From the NCBI GenBank assembly GCA_037962975.1, contig CM075673.1:166924667-166988666 (forward strand): 64,000 nucleotides of DNA. Reading direction: 5' to 3'. Below are positions 48,542 to 61,293 of the stretch, one piece after another; the first letter of the stretch is position 1; each line of letters opens with the position of its first letter. A model generated the notes under the pieces. That model made no database searches, was not told the DNA's origin, and was given only the letters and a program-made list of their open reading frames with translations. The translations under genes were made by a program, and so were the position numbers. The stretch is from Clitoria ternatea (taxonomy: Eukaryota > Streptophyta > Magnoliopsida > Fabales > Fabaceae).

Positions 48542-48546
48542 TTAAT
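48542..48546 (+). repeat. 5-bp TSD of element A, right
   Basis: ttaat. Confidence 0.85.
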
Positions 48547-49211
48547 TACTTGAAAGAAAATATATCTATTTGAACAATTCATTTGGTATTACCATTTTTT
48601 TTAAAAAAATTAATGTTACCTCTTTAAAAAAATGTTACATTTTTAAAAAGTTAATGCTACTTTTTTTTTTAAAATTAATGTTATTGTTTGAAATCAATTT
48701 AACATCCAATTCATTTATAAATGAAAATATTACAATTGACTTTTTAATTTTCAAAAAATAATATTTAAAAATATTATATATAACTAGTACTATATGTTTA
48801 CCACTTTAAAAAATAATTGATAATTAATAAGTAAAAAACATATAGCCATCATATGATACCTATTAAAACAACTTTTAATGGTACACCAATAAAAATGATA
48901 ATTACTTAAATTTAATAAAATAAAAAAATATGATATATAAAATATTAAGTTCACCTAAACAACTAAAACATAGTACACCTTTAAAGTTTCTCTAGCCATG
49001 GAAGGGGTTTAACTGTTAGCCCTTCTTTCAAAAAAATTTGTTCTCTTTTTGAAATTGAGGGAAGTGGATAAGCAACAGAGAGAGGTTAAACCCCAAGACA
49101 AAAACAAAACCCCTTTCATCTCATAACACCTCAAAGCCTGCAAACATTGTTTTTCACTTTGTCCCAACAACCAAAGAAGCTAAAACAGAGAGAGAGGAAC
49201 ATCAATCATCA
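48547..49211 (+). other. Promoter / 5' region of the TGD4-like gene
   Basis: AT-rich, with several poly-T and poly-A runs, then a leader-like stretch with GAGAGAG words just before the ATG. I could not place a single convincing TATA box. The retrotransposon nest ends only 665 bp from the start codon. Confidence 0.5.
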
Positions 49212-52200
49212 ATGGTTAAACTTAGGACAGCGATTGATTCATCGTTCTGGGACTTGAATATTGCCTCTCCTCAGTGCCATGATGGGTGGGCCAAGGCTGT
49301 CCCGGGAGACCCTTTTCCTTTGGATGGTTCCGTTGGAAGCAGAGTCCTTCGCACTCAGCAACTCACCTTCTTCGGTAATGGGATGCCTCTTCCCATTCTC
49401 CCTTCACTCTCTCCCACTTCTCCTAAAGACTTGGGTTCCTTCTCTCTTCAAGCCCTTCTCCTCAAACTTAGTTCCCCTCGCTGGTAATCTTTTTCTCTCA
49501 CCACCCATCTTATCTTATTATTGTTTCTGCTTTTCTATGTTCATGTATCTAATTTGGTTCAATGTGGTGCTAAATGGCGTCTCAACTAATTGAGGATTGA
49601 GTATGCTGAAGATAAAAATTTGAGAATTGAGGATTTGGGTGTTTCAGGTGTTTTTCATTTTTTTTTAAACTGTGTTTTATAGTTCAGAAAAATGCTTAAG
49701 AAATGGACAATATTTTAGGTACAGTTGGTGTTTTTCTTCTATCAGAATTAGCGTTTTATCTTGCTAACTTGTTAAATGAAGGTTGGTTACCAAGGTAAAA
49801 CTCAAATTTTGACTGGAGAATAGTACTGAGAACACATAAAGAAATTCACCTTATTTTTTGTCCTTAAAAAATTAATGATAATTATGTAATTTTCTTTTTT
49901 TGAATAATAATTATGTAATTTTCTTTAATAGATACTGAAAAAAGCTTTAAAATGTTTTAGGGGGTTCTTTTCTTTGTTATGGTGATTGTGACCTTTTATG
50001 TAATTTGGTTGGCAAATAGATCTGTAGCATTTCAATCGTAAAGGGTTGTTTCTGTTTCTCAAGGGTCGTTTGTTTCATGATTCTGTCCTTAAGTTTCAGG
50101 TATTCTGACACTGGTTAAAGAAAGCACTTTTTTTTACCGAATGGGAGACTGAATTGTAAGAAGCCAGGCTCTCTCTTTTGTTAGCTAAGTATAATTCTTG
50201 GGTTGGGACTAAATGTGCTTTGTGGTGAATAATGAATATGGGGGCAAAGGGGTTCTAACACCTCTTTTCGTTACCCAAAAGGAGAGAAAAAACAAAAATG
50301 GCAAAACTTAGGTGCAGTTCCTTAGGTGTTTTTGGTATTGTTTTTCAATTAGAATTAGAGTTTTATCTTAGTAATCTGACCAACCATTAATGTTGACTTT
50401 TATTTCACGAGTTACAAAGGCTTAGCTATAGTTCTTCATTAATAGAAAATTAGAAATATGCTGAGACACAAATTAGAGCCAAAACTATCTGCAGACTCTT
50501 AGTTTACATTATGAATTGATTACATTTTCATAGAACATCATTTAAAATTTAAACCCTTCAATGTACTCATACTGCTTAATTATGACCAATATAGGTGGCT
50601 TGCAATGACTGGACAATTTCGTCCCAAGAAGCTGATTGTTGATTTGAAAAATGAGATCTCTGATGCTGAAGAATTTGATCTCAACACAGTCAAGGATGTT
50701 GCAAAACATTTCATTAACAAGAAACTGTTTTCATTTGGGTTAACTTCCCAGTTCTTTTTTCCTCCTTCAACATCCATGCTGCTAGCTATAGAGGGCCATG
50801 GTGAGAAAGAAAAACTGCGCCGCAAACTGATGGTTTTTCATAAGGCAAGGAATTTGACTTCTTGACATAATTTCTGCTGTGAACAGTTGAAAAATGTTGG
50901 GGCCTGTTTGATTTGAGAACACAATCAATTTTGGTTTTGAATGAATCACCATTTCTATTTTTCAAATATCTATTTGGTCTCAGCTCATCTTTTGGCTTCC
51001 TTGAGGTAGTCTCACTGACAAACATGGAAAGTAAATAAAAAGCTCTGTTGTATTGATGAGTAGGTGGTCTCTGTTGTGTTTTAGTGCATGGTTTAATTTA
51101 AGTTTTCTGGGTGTAAATGTGAATCCATTTTAATGCTTCATAAGTACCTCTACCTTATAGACCTTATGAGGAAATGAGACATAAATCGAAACACCCTCTT
51201 TAAGATAGTTTCACTTGTAGGAAGGATTTCTTTGTCTAATACTCCTTTATTTATTTATTTTGTAACTCCTCTTTTATTTAAATTGTTGATATGATTTACC
51301 TATATTCTTCATTTCAGTGTTGCTCTGTTGAAAGTGTGCCATGCATTATTTTTCTCTATAATGAAACATCTGAAAAGCCAAAGTTCCTTGCAGCTTACTG
51401 ATCATGATCTTACATTGGAGGCAGCTTGGCCTCAATTGTTTGTTGACCACAAGGGAAAATATTGGGATGTTCCTGAGTCTATATCTGTTGATTTGTCGTC
51501 CCTCGTGTCTCCATCTGGATTACGATATCACTTTGGGATACATAAAAATGGTGGTAATCCACAAGCAATGAATGCGACTGATGGCAAACCCCCACTTTCT
51601 CTACTGCCAGGGGTTTGTGCCAAGGCTGCATTTTCTTATGAGAAGATCAAGTACTTCTGGAGAGACAATGTTGATGCACCACAATATATTGATGAGGGTC
51701 CATATGATGCTCGTCTTAAGGAACCTCATGCAGCAGTATCTGGAACTTTTGGTAATTCCTTTAGGTTGATCTTATTATTACTGTTTAAGATAAGAATTAG
51801 TATGTGTATGGAGTTACTCTTTTTCATTTTTGTGGTATGTGTTCACTTGTTTCTTTAAAAATTCTTTTATGCATACAGTTACTTATTTTCCAATCCCCCC
51901 CCCCCCCCCCCCCCCCCCTTTGTTTTGTTAGAATTATATGGCATAGGTAGAAAAAACAAGAGAAGAAAGCAATACTCGCAGTATAATAAAATTTTATGGC
52001 TCTTGCCTGTTGCTAGTTCCATGTGTCTATTAACATTCCTACATAAGTGATTTTTATCTAAAATACCCTTGTTATTAATTTGGTCAGCAAAGAAAATAAT
52101 GGTGTTTTAAAATTAAATTTATTTGAAGTGGAGTGACAATGGATTAGACCCTCCCTATGATGTAATACAGAGTACAAAGCACTAACTCCTATTTATGCTA

Positions 52201-54338
52201 GTATTAGGCTTTAAATCCTAAACTCAAATAGTTTAGTAGTCAGTGTAGGAAATATGAAAGATGCTGCAGAGAAGTCATTTTAATACACTCTAAACTGTTC
52301 CTAAATGCCGTAAGACTATGAGATATTGCTGTTCTACAAATAAAATCCAAACTATCTTGAATTATTGGTTTGGACAAGCATAAGTTACATATGCCTGTTT
52401 ATATGGGCAATTTTCATATATGGGGTCAATATCAAATTATAGATGCATTCAAAGAATTCTTAACTGAATTATATAAACTTCCCTTGTTTTCCTTACTAAC
52501 ATTTTTCCTAGCTATTCAAGTTTGTGGCAATTATGTTACACTTATTCTTATTGTTATTGGTTCACAATACATTTTAGGTAGCACCTTTGCTTCCTGGATT
52601 TGGAATGGGAGGAGCTTTTCTGGCGATGATTCAAGACAGGATCTGGAGGTGTCCAGAAGCAAGAGATCTCGGCATAATGCTGATTTGTTCGGTTCAGTTT
52701 GCTATTCCTTTCAGCATGGAAAATTCACAAAGGATTTTGGGGACTTAACCAGGGTAGATGCACGTCTAAATATTTCTTCAGCTTCAGCACTTGCAAAGAA
52801 GATTCTGAGTAGTTTCAGGAGTTCAACTGCTGATGTTAGTGAACAACAATTAGCCTCACCCCAGCTAAATTTAATCTTTCAACAGCAGGTACTTTCTTTT
52901 CCCCATTGTTAGCAACCATAGTTATTAGTATCTTCCGATTCACAATTTGAATCCTACGATTCGATGAGTTGATTAGCTAACGATGTGTATCGTGTGATGA
53001 ATCTTAAATGACTTTGGATTTTACGACATGCATGAATAAATCTGTGATTCTATATCTTACGATACGAATCACAAGATTTATTTGTTTTTCAATTTTTATT
53101 TTGTTTTATCATTTCTCATCAAAGAAACTAAAATGTTTGATAAACTTAAATGGTTAAATAAAAACGGAACTTAAGAAGCACTAATATGCATTCTACTTTG
53201 ATTATTCAAATGTTCTATTCTTATTTTATGATGGTTAGATACGCGTCTATATGCTAAAATCATTTTGAACTTTTTATTTTTGGATGTTGACCATGAATTC
53301 TTTGCTTTTATATGTTTTTGTTGGTTTTGTATGTTATTTTTTTTAATTAACCATAAATCTTACGATTCATGATATAGTTTGATTCGCGATTCGGAAAATA
53401 GGTATTCCGATTTAGGAATTGAATCCCGATTTGATAACCATGATAACAAGAAGCAGGCATCTCCTTGTCTATATTATTTTCAATGTCTTCTTATCAAGAA
53501 CAAGTTTCAACTGCATAGCATTTTAATTGAGTAGGAAGTAGAGATGTCAACTGGGTAAGACTTAGTAGTATACTACTGGTATTCATACCTATTAAAATTA
53601 GCAGGTAATAGGTATATATAGGTAGGAATAGTAGAAACCCACAGATATTTATTAATGTTTAAGAATTTAAAAATAATAATATAATATACTAAATATCATA
53701 TTATTTTAGTATGATATAATATAAATTACTAATATACAATTCTGTTATAACTTAATATAAAAGTATTATTATGAAATAATATTAAATAAATTTTATCTTA
53801 TCATAAAATAATAAAAATTCTAATATTTTAAATATATTTAATTAAAAAAGGTTACATTTTTTAATACTCATAGGATGGGCAACGTAGAATCTGTCACTAC
53901 CTATTTGTGAATATGTGGGTATCTAAGAGTATAAAACTAGTAGGAAAAGTATTATAAGAGTTCCCCTTATCCAATAGTCTTCATGATTTTCATAGCAGGA
54001 ACCAGAATTGTTCACTCCTTGACTGTATTACTATGCAAACATTATGTTCTTGATCAGCTAGTAGCTGATCCACTATAGCTATATGATGGTTCAAAAAGGG
54101 AAAGAAAGTAAAATCTGTTTCTTGGGTTGTCTACTTATAGGTTGCAGGGCCGGTTGTTTTTCGAGCAGATTCACGAATTTCGCTCGAGTCTTTCACCAGG
54201 AAACATGGTTTGTCAATAGAGGATTTCATTTGCAGCCTGAGTTACTCCTTCAGGTCCCTTCAGTCTGGAAAGGTGGTTGCTTGGTATTCTCCAAAAAGGA
54301 AAGAGGGAATGGTTGAGTTGCGCTTGTTTGAGTATTAG
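49212..54338 (+). CDS. TGD4-like protein (TRIGALACTOSYLDIACYLGLYCEROL 4 family, plastid envelope lipid transfer)
   Basis: Five exons: 49,212-49,483; 50,595-50,844; 51,394-51,751; 52,578-52,888; 54,141-54,338. They join in frame to 462 residues, near the size of Arabidopsis TGD4. Introns 1, 3 and 4 are GT-AG; intron 2 is GC-AG (AAG|GCAAGG ... TTGCAG). Family features seen include FWDLNIASP...AKAVPGDPFPL at the start, LTLEAAWPQLF, GKYWDVPESISVDL, SGLRYHFGIHKN, and a terminal GPVVFRADSRISLES plus VVAWYSPKRKEGMVELRLFEY. TGD4 is a beta-barrel outer-envelope protein that helps move ER-made lipids (phosphatidic acid) into the chloroplast. This sequence looks closer to the less studied TGD4-like paralogue (Arabidopsis At2g44640, from memory), so the exact role is inferred. 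It is convergent with the CPN10 gene. Confidence 0.88.
51895..51918 (+). repeat. Poly-C run of 24 in intron 3 of the TGD4-like gene
   Basis: 24 consecutive C residues. The length may be affected by assembly or polymerase slippage. Confidence 0.85.
52914..53444. mobile_element. MITE-like element in intron 4 of the TGD4-like gene
   Basis: Imperfect inverted ends: left 'catagttattagtatc' then 'gattcacaatttgaatcc'; the right end complement is 'catggttatcaaatcgggat'. The interior repeats the word 'cttacgat' and its relatives. About 530 bp, no coding capacity. No TSD pinned down. Confidence 0.5.
53445..54140. other. Rest of intron 4 (TGD4-like gene)
   Basis: Contains 'tagagatgtcaactggg' near 53,540, a phrase like one end of some hAT elements, without a matching right end. 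Otherwise AT-rich. Confidence 0.4.
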
Positions 54339-54899
54339 TAGAATGCAATGCTCACTTTTTTGTAACTCTAATGCTTAGACCTTTCTTTCAATGCAAGAAG
54401 CCCCACATGTTTTAATTATAAGTGCATTTTGTTCAGCATTTGCTCTTGCATGTGTGTTGCATTGCATGCCCCACATGGTCTGCTGAAACTCAACATCATC
54501 GATTTTGTAATGCCAAAATGTTTACTTAGTTACTGTCTTTCCTTTTATTCTTCATCTTCACCATCACGTAAAAAGTTGGGTTTTGTATTCTTTTATACTA
54601 TTAAGTAGCACGACATTGTCCTGTTCTTAGAGATAGAAAGATTCAAAAACAAGAATAAAATTATACTTCATTCAGTTTTATTTATAAGATAATTTAAATT
54701 AAAACACATTAAGAAAATATTCCATCTATATCATTTTATCTGTTATCTTTTTTTTTTCAAAATATTTGTTTCTTTTAAAAGTTTGAGAAAACATTAATTG
54801 TTACTTAAGCCCTAATAAAAGGTGAGAAAAAGTCAATAAGTTGTAATGAGGTATTTTTCTATTTCTAGAATCAAATGAATTGCCTTGGGGGACAACACT
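54339..54899. other. 3' flank of the TGD4-like gene
   Basis: Likely 3'UTR followed by AT-rich DNA. No gene seen. Confidence 0.4.
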
Positions 54900-55505
54900 A
54901 GTTTTTTTCCATGCTTCCACTCTTCACAGAAGATCTTGAAATCGCATTCACGGCCTTAAAGATGAGGCAAACAATTGGCAAGGTCACTCTAATCTGGAAA
55001 GGGTTGTCATGAATCACTTCCATCAGGTGTATAATTCTAAACCACTTGAGGAGCTAGATGAATGCACACAGCATTTTATTGAAACTTATGGGTGTGTAAG
55101 AAATTAAATCTGCGATTTTCAGTGGGTGCCCTTAAAGCCCTAGGGCCCGATTGGCTGAACGGATTGTTTCTACAGAAGCAGTGGAAGCAGGTTTGCTAAG
55201 CAGGTCTATTAGTTGCTGTAACCATATGGCTAAAATTGTCTCCAAAATAGCAAGATCGAAACTTCCCCTACCTTATATTGTGTCATCTTTGCAAAGTGCT
55301 TTTGTTGTGTGGTGGGGGTGATCCAAGATAATATTATCATTGCACAGAAACTCCATGGCCATCAAAAATGAAATGAACAAAGCCTATGATGGGCTTGAAT
55401 GGGTCTTCCTGTTCAAAGTCTTGCACTCCTTTGATTTTAACTCTCAATGGGTTAGGCTTGTCATGTCTATTGTTAGGTCTATCTCAATGGTTTATGTCTT
55501 GCACT
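54900..55505 (+). mobile_element. LINE reverse-transcriptase relic
   Basis: In broken frames it gives LPYIVSSLQSAFVV, then IIISLH...MAIKNEMNKAYDGLEWVFL and FNSQWVRLVMSIV. This is the order found in plant LINE RT (QSAFVPGR, then MxxKxDMxKAYDRVEW). Stops and frameshifts throughout; no ends recognised. Confidence 0.7.
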
Positions 55506-55925
55506 GATTTTCACCAAAAAAAATATTAGGTAAGTGACATTTTATGAAGTCAAGAACCATACTGTAAGTTTTGCAGTTGACCAGGACAAAAGTTTACATT
55601 TTGTGAAGACACAATATTGGCTTGGTTCCAAGTGTAATATGTACACCTGTGGAGCAAACTGAAATTATCCTTTGACTATAGTGTGCCAAAAAAAAATTTA
55701 TCCTTTGACTATTGAAAAGTTTTGAATAAGGAAACTACATGATAAAAGAAGCTAGTTTTTGTAATATATCTAAAAGATAAAATTTAATACCAATTATTGG
55801 ATATTAAAATTCTTCTAATACAGTAATACACCAATGATTGAATATGGTTCATTCTACTACAAATACAACCTCTGACATGTGTTATAAAAAAAAGATTGCT
55901 CCTCCCTGCCTCATAGTGCCAAACC
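55506..55925. other. Intergenic DNA between the convergent genes
   Basis: Probably includes the 3'UTR of the CPN10 gene on its right side. Nothing else recognised. Confidence 0.4.
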
Positions 55926-58900
55926 TTACTCAACCACGGCCAATAAGTCACTTGCTTTACAGAAGCAATGCTTTGCATCAGTCCCCAAATCCACCTGATA
56001 AATAATGGTTACAAAGCCATTTATTTGATTAGTTATGTGACATTAGAATGCTATCACAAAGAAGCCCTATATCTGGAGACAACAGTTCCAACAAAATGCA
56101 GTATCAGTAATCTTTTAGAACCCTGAAAGGAAAGGACATGACAACGCAGCAAAATAGAAAGAGTCGAACAGACAGCAGGCGGACAACCAGTTCACGTACA
56201 TCAAGTGCACACAATCTATACCAAGAAAATTGTGTAAAATGGTGCAGTTAAAAAGTGAGAGAATGTCAACATCCCAGTATAAAGCATAAAATAAAACAAT
56301 TGTTCTTGAAATTTGTCATAAACTATATTGGACAAATCACCCTAAAGAATAAGATCAAGTCAAAACAAGACATATATACCCAAAATAAACAAGAACCAAA
56401 ATGGTTTGGCATGAAAATTGATCTAATATTTGCTAATTTCCCTACCCCCCATATTCCAATTTCCAAGAACTCAGATGAGAGGTATTTGCCCCTTAAGAAG
56501 TTTTGTTCTCATACAGATTGATAAATATTTCTTCAGCTAGTGATTAATAACTCATTAACAACTTTTAACAGTTATCGCTACAACTTAATACTGTCAGATC
56601 AGATACACAACAAAACACCATCTTTACAAAAGTGTAATGCAAATACTTTAGTCACATACCTCATAAGCATTCATGTCAGTGAATAGTACCTGCAAAAGAA
56701 AAATTATGGTTTACATTTGGAAATTGGAACAATTTCCAACAAGCTCAAATGATTCAAAGCATGCTAGTTTTTACTTTTATTTTTTAAATTTCGAATTTTT
56801 GAACCAGAGCAAAGCTTTTGCTTAAATCATACCAACTTCTCTCATGTTTGATATTCCAAGCTTCACCAGAACCCCACAACCCTCATGGCATAAGCAAAGT
56901 AAACAGATATCCTTCATTTTGTAGAATCAGAAAAATGAAGCAAAACCAGAGCATCCTCAACAATCATTAAACTAATTATTTTACATACTACATGTTAAGA
57001 AAGTTAACAAGTAAATTTACAATTTCATGCTTGATATGTTACTTGTGCTACTTATACCTGAAGAGTTTCTACCTAAACAATTTGAGGGTGAATCTGTTAG
57101 CAATTAAACAACTTCAGAATGGTGTATTTGCTAGATAGCTGACAGTTTCATGAACCAATTTTTATAAACAAAAGCTTCCACATACCAAAGCAACACGAGT
57201 ATAATATTTGGCAACCAAAATATATATGTACTCTATAATTTTTATGTAATTACTGTTAGTTAATTATTTTTGGTGATAAATAACTTGTGTTAATCACCTA
57301 ATGCGAGGCATTGTTGTCTTTTCATACAGTCTCATAGTTTTAGTGCATGTTCGGGAGTGATTATATTTGGAGAAATAATCATTTAAAAGAAAAACTAAAA
57401 GTCAACAAAAAACATTTTCCTTTGAAGAGTTGAACCGAACATGTCCCTTATTAGATAATTATACATTGATTTCTCTTGTGCTTTCTGCTTTCCATCTCAT
57501 CTCTAAATTTGAACATGAGAAATGTGACTGGAGACTTTTCTGTTATCTAACCTTGTAGGCAATAATACAATAATTATCCTACAACCTTAGAGCCAAGCCA
57601 ATGCAGTATGAGCAAATTATTTCATAATTTCAAATTTATTACAATTGTTGGAAATATCTCCAACTTTGTAATGTATATTATTGATAATTCTTATTTGAAA
57701 TGTGATTCCATCTGCATTTTCGGCAATTTGATTAAGATTTGATTCCTAATCTGTTTCTTGCATTAGGTAAGCTTAAATACACAAAATCAGCTGCCATTGT
57801 TCTCACTCTCCAGTTAATTCCATAACCCTGTTGCCTATTCAAAATTTAAAATCAAAGCCTCAATGACCAAGTGGCTTGCAGTTTGTTACTAGTCAACCCA
57901 CAAGATGGAGTACAATACATTGTTGATGCTTCCAGCCCAATGATCTTCCTATTCCCAATAAGGTGTGTTAGATCCATTCATGAGCTTCACCTTCATGAGC
58001 TTTTGGGAGAGTCATTCCTTGTAACATTAATTTAGGGTTTAATTGTAAACTGGGAAGTAGGATTTTAATTGGACTTTAAGGATTAATTATCAATATCTCA
58101 GGAATTCATGGTTACTTGTTCCATTTGGAGCTTGAGATGTCTTACCCCCAGGTTAGATTCTTAATTTTAATTACTTACAAGATTAGGATTTCTTGAATCT
58201 TAAATTTGGGTTAGTCATGGTAGATTTAGGGTCCTACGAAAATCAGAATCACCAATATAAGCATGACATTAGCCTCAGGGCTGTTAGCTTGTTATCAAAA
58301 TTCAATATTGAGAATCTTTGTATATTGTTTGTTTCTATTTCACTTCCTTCACAATGATTAAACATGTACCTTTGTTCCAGCCTTTAGCTCTCCAGCATCA
58401 GCACCAACAGTTAGGACCTGAAACAAATATGAGAAAATGACCATATTATATCCAAATCAAACAAACAAAAAGTATAAAGGAGAACAAGTTTACAGCTCCA
58501 AAATACAAAAGGTATTTATGTGAGCTTACTTCTCCCACAAGATATCGCTCAAATTTAACAGCTGACTTGGGCAGCAAAACTCCACCTACTGTTTTCTGCA
58601 CCAAAAAAAAAAAAATCACAAATCAGCTATGCAACTGCAAGATGAAGAAAGTACCAGTAAATTTTATACATAATATCAGTTGTAGAATACCTCACCCTAA
58701 CCATATAACAAACTTTTGCAAACCAGTAACCAAAAATGACATCACACCAATTTATAATTAAACAGACAGCCAGCAACTAGTTATAATCATACATCAGGTA
58801 AATTTTTATTGAATAATTATTTGACTATCACTTAACCAGTCATCCGTCCAACTGGATAAAAACACTAATAATACATGACTACTACACCATTTCCTGAGAG

Positions 58901-61293
58901 TATATGGATGATAGATAGCTAGAACTCATCGATTTGCATTTGGATTCTTCATCCATTATATAGTTATTCAAACAATATACAACAACAGTAGACTTATTCC
59001 ACTAGGTATTAGCTAGAACTCATCAATTTGCATTTAGATTCTTCATCCATTATATAGTTATTCACACAATATACAGCAACAGTAGCCTTATTCCACTAGG
59101 TATTATTAACTACACGAATCATGAGTTATGACACCATTAGACTCAGTCACAAACCAAATCCTCAGAATACTTAACAATATGATTTTCAAGTTGGCTGGGA
59201 AAAATGGAATTTGTCAAGGTTTCATGCTAAGGGGAATTTATTTCGTTATTTAAATAAAAAAGAGACTTTCAAGTTTCATGGAGGAAAAAACTGAATACTA
59301 TATGTCATAGCAAATTATATACGCAAAAGGAATCATAATCAAGTGAGCAGTAAAAATGATAAAATTTGCATAATGATGGGCACTACAATATCATAAATTA
59401 ACAAAGAGGAGAAGAAATTTTAGGGGAAAAAAGAGTTGCAACCCTCAAAGCGCAAGAGGGGAAGTCACAAAATGACAAAACCAAGTGATACTATATTTTA
59501 GCATATTACATTATATAGCATAGAAGAATTCAAGAAACACAAACACATTCACTTCTCTGTCACAAAGTCCCCTGTCCCACCCTTTTAGTATAAAAGAATA
59601 TACAAGTTATACACTTCAACATTGAAAATTTAAAACAATACAGCATTGTCAATTAATCTCTAGTAATCAATAAGTCAACCACCAATGTGTGTGTGTGTAA
59701 ATAAGAAACACCTGGAAATTCTCAAGAACAGTGAAGTTAGAACTTAAAAGCTAATACCTCTCAACAAGATAAACAATACAGCATTGTCAATTAATTCTCT
59801 AGTAAACCAATAAGTCAACCACCAATGCATTTTTCAAAAAAAAAGTAAAATATAATAAGAAACACATGGAAATTCTCAAGAACAATGAAGTTAGAACTTA
59901 AAAACTAATACCTCTCAGCAACAAGATAAACAATACAGCATTGTCAATTAACTCTCTAGTAAACCGATAAGTCAACCACCAATGCACTTTTCAAAAAAAA
60001 AAAAAAAGTAATGTGATAAGAAACACTTGGAAAATTCTCAAGAACTATGATATGCAGTTAGAGCTTCAAAAGTAATACCTCAGCAACAAGATAGTCTGCC
60101 AGTTGATATGAATGTTACATCTTTTTTTTTTTATTATCTAAAATAGGCTTCAAAACATATATTATAGCCTCTAACTCTTTCTTACAAGGTCCTGTTAACC
60201 AGTGTATGGGTATTGTTTATGGAATCATAAGTGAAAAATTTTAAAGGAAACTGTGTTCGGACTACCCTTGGAAACCAGGGAGGATTAACATTAACAATGA
60301 TTTTAACATTAATAATGATTTTAAATGAAAACTTTTCATTTCAAATTCCCTAAGGGCACTCATTAGCATTTAGGATACTTGTTAGCATTTCCCTAACATA
60401 ATTCGTTCACTTCTTTAGTTATTAATATACATGTGTAAAGACAGCAACCTGGAGCGCATATAAAAGAATTTTCCTTGGCAATAAGTTGTTGAAATACTTT
60501 GACAAAAAAATTTAATCTCAACAGATTTCACAAAATCACATCCAAATGCAAGTTACCTGGTCAGAGACCATACATTAAAGATAAAGACCACAACAATGTG
60601 GCCATATTCTGGTAACACAAAAGGCACCAAAGTTGAAAAATGAGAGAACAGTTAATGGCTGGAAACAATGCAACATTAAATAGCACCTCCAAGACAATGA
60701 AAAAACAACACCCCAAATTAAAAAGATTACAGAAATGGCTTTGTTTTAGATAAGTGCATTGCATACATCTGATAGCTCCTCCAGACGAACAAGAACTCTA
60801 TCAGCCTGGGGCACAACCTGCATCTCAAAATCATGAAAACTCAGTTTTAAAAAAATAATACAAAATTGAACTTTCATAAATAAATAATATAAATAATAAA
60901 TAAAATACCAAACAACCAAATCCAAAATTGCAAAATGTTATGACTAGTGAAAGAGATGAGAAATCTCTGAATAATGCTTCATTGAGAACTTGAACAAACA
61001 CCTTACACACACACACAAACCATTTCCCTTAACACAAGAAAGAAAGAAAAACGAAACCTTAGTGGGTTCCCATTTTTTGGCAATAGCATTGACCTTCAGA
61101 GAGTTATTCCTCTGGAGAACTGCAAGAGACCCAGAAGAGAAAAGGTTAAGAAAATGAGTGATATGAGGAAATTGGTGAAGGAAAAAGAAGATTTTGAAGA
61201 AATGGAGATACGTGAGAGTCTCTTGGTAGAGAGAGAAACAGCATTGGTTTTGTGAAGGAAGGGAGTAGGCAAGGCAAGGAACGTAGAAGCCAT
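55926..61293 (-). CDS. CPN10: Chloroplast 10-kDa chaperonin (CPN10, GroES-type co-chaperonin)
   Basis: Seven exons on the minus strand: 61,293-61,212; 61,119-61,058; 60,817-60,767; 58,595-58,530; 58,417-58,370; 56,689-56,660; 55,994-55,926. All introns are GT-AG and the join gives 135 residues without a stop. The N-terminal 40 or so residues are rich in Ser, Thr, Lys and Leu, as expected for a chloroplast transit peptide. One GroES domain follows: KWEPTKVVPQADRVLVRLEE, the mobile-loop stretch DKTVGGVLLP, KFERYLVGEVLTVG, and the end HCFCKASDLLAVVE. A single domain (not two as in CPN20) matches chloroplast CPN10, which caps Cpn60 during protein folding in the stroma. I chose the ATG at 61,293 over the upstream 61,314 because its MASTF start and CCATGG context fit the family. 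Introns 3 and 5 are large and repeat-rich. Confidence 0.93.
57342..57450. mobile_element. Small MITE in intron 5 of CPN10
   Basis: Left end GTGCATGTTCGGGAG, right end CCGAACATGTCC, about 109 bp between and including them. TTA trinucleotides next to the right end would suit a PIF/Harbinger TSD. Confidence 0.55.
58917..59104 (+). repeat. Tandem duplication, 2 x 94 bp, in CPN10 intron 3
   Basis: Copies 58,917-59,010 and 59,011-59,104 ('agctagaactcatc' to 'actaggtatt') differ at few positions. Confidence 0.92.
59634..60095 (+). repeat. Tandem triplication of about 140-165 bp in CPN10 intron 3
   Basis: Three units start with 'aacaatacagcattgtcaat', at 59,634, 59,772 and 59,929. Each also holds 'aagtcaaccaccaatg' and 'attctcaagaac'. 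Units differ by short indels in GT or A tracts. Confidence 0.9.

Noticed and set aside
52370..52577. Upstream extension of exon 4 of the TGD4-like gene
   Set aside because: The open frame runs back into intron 3 and is hydrophobic and unlike the family; the AG acceptor before 52,578 restores the conserved GSTFASWIW joint.
57646..57930. Possible copia LTR (TGTTGGAAATATCTCCAAC start) in CPN10 intron 5
   Set aside because: The left edge is suggestive, but no CA end, partner LTR or convincing TSD was found.
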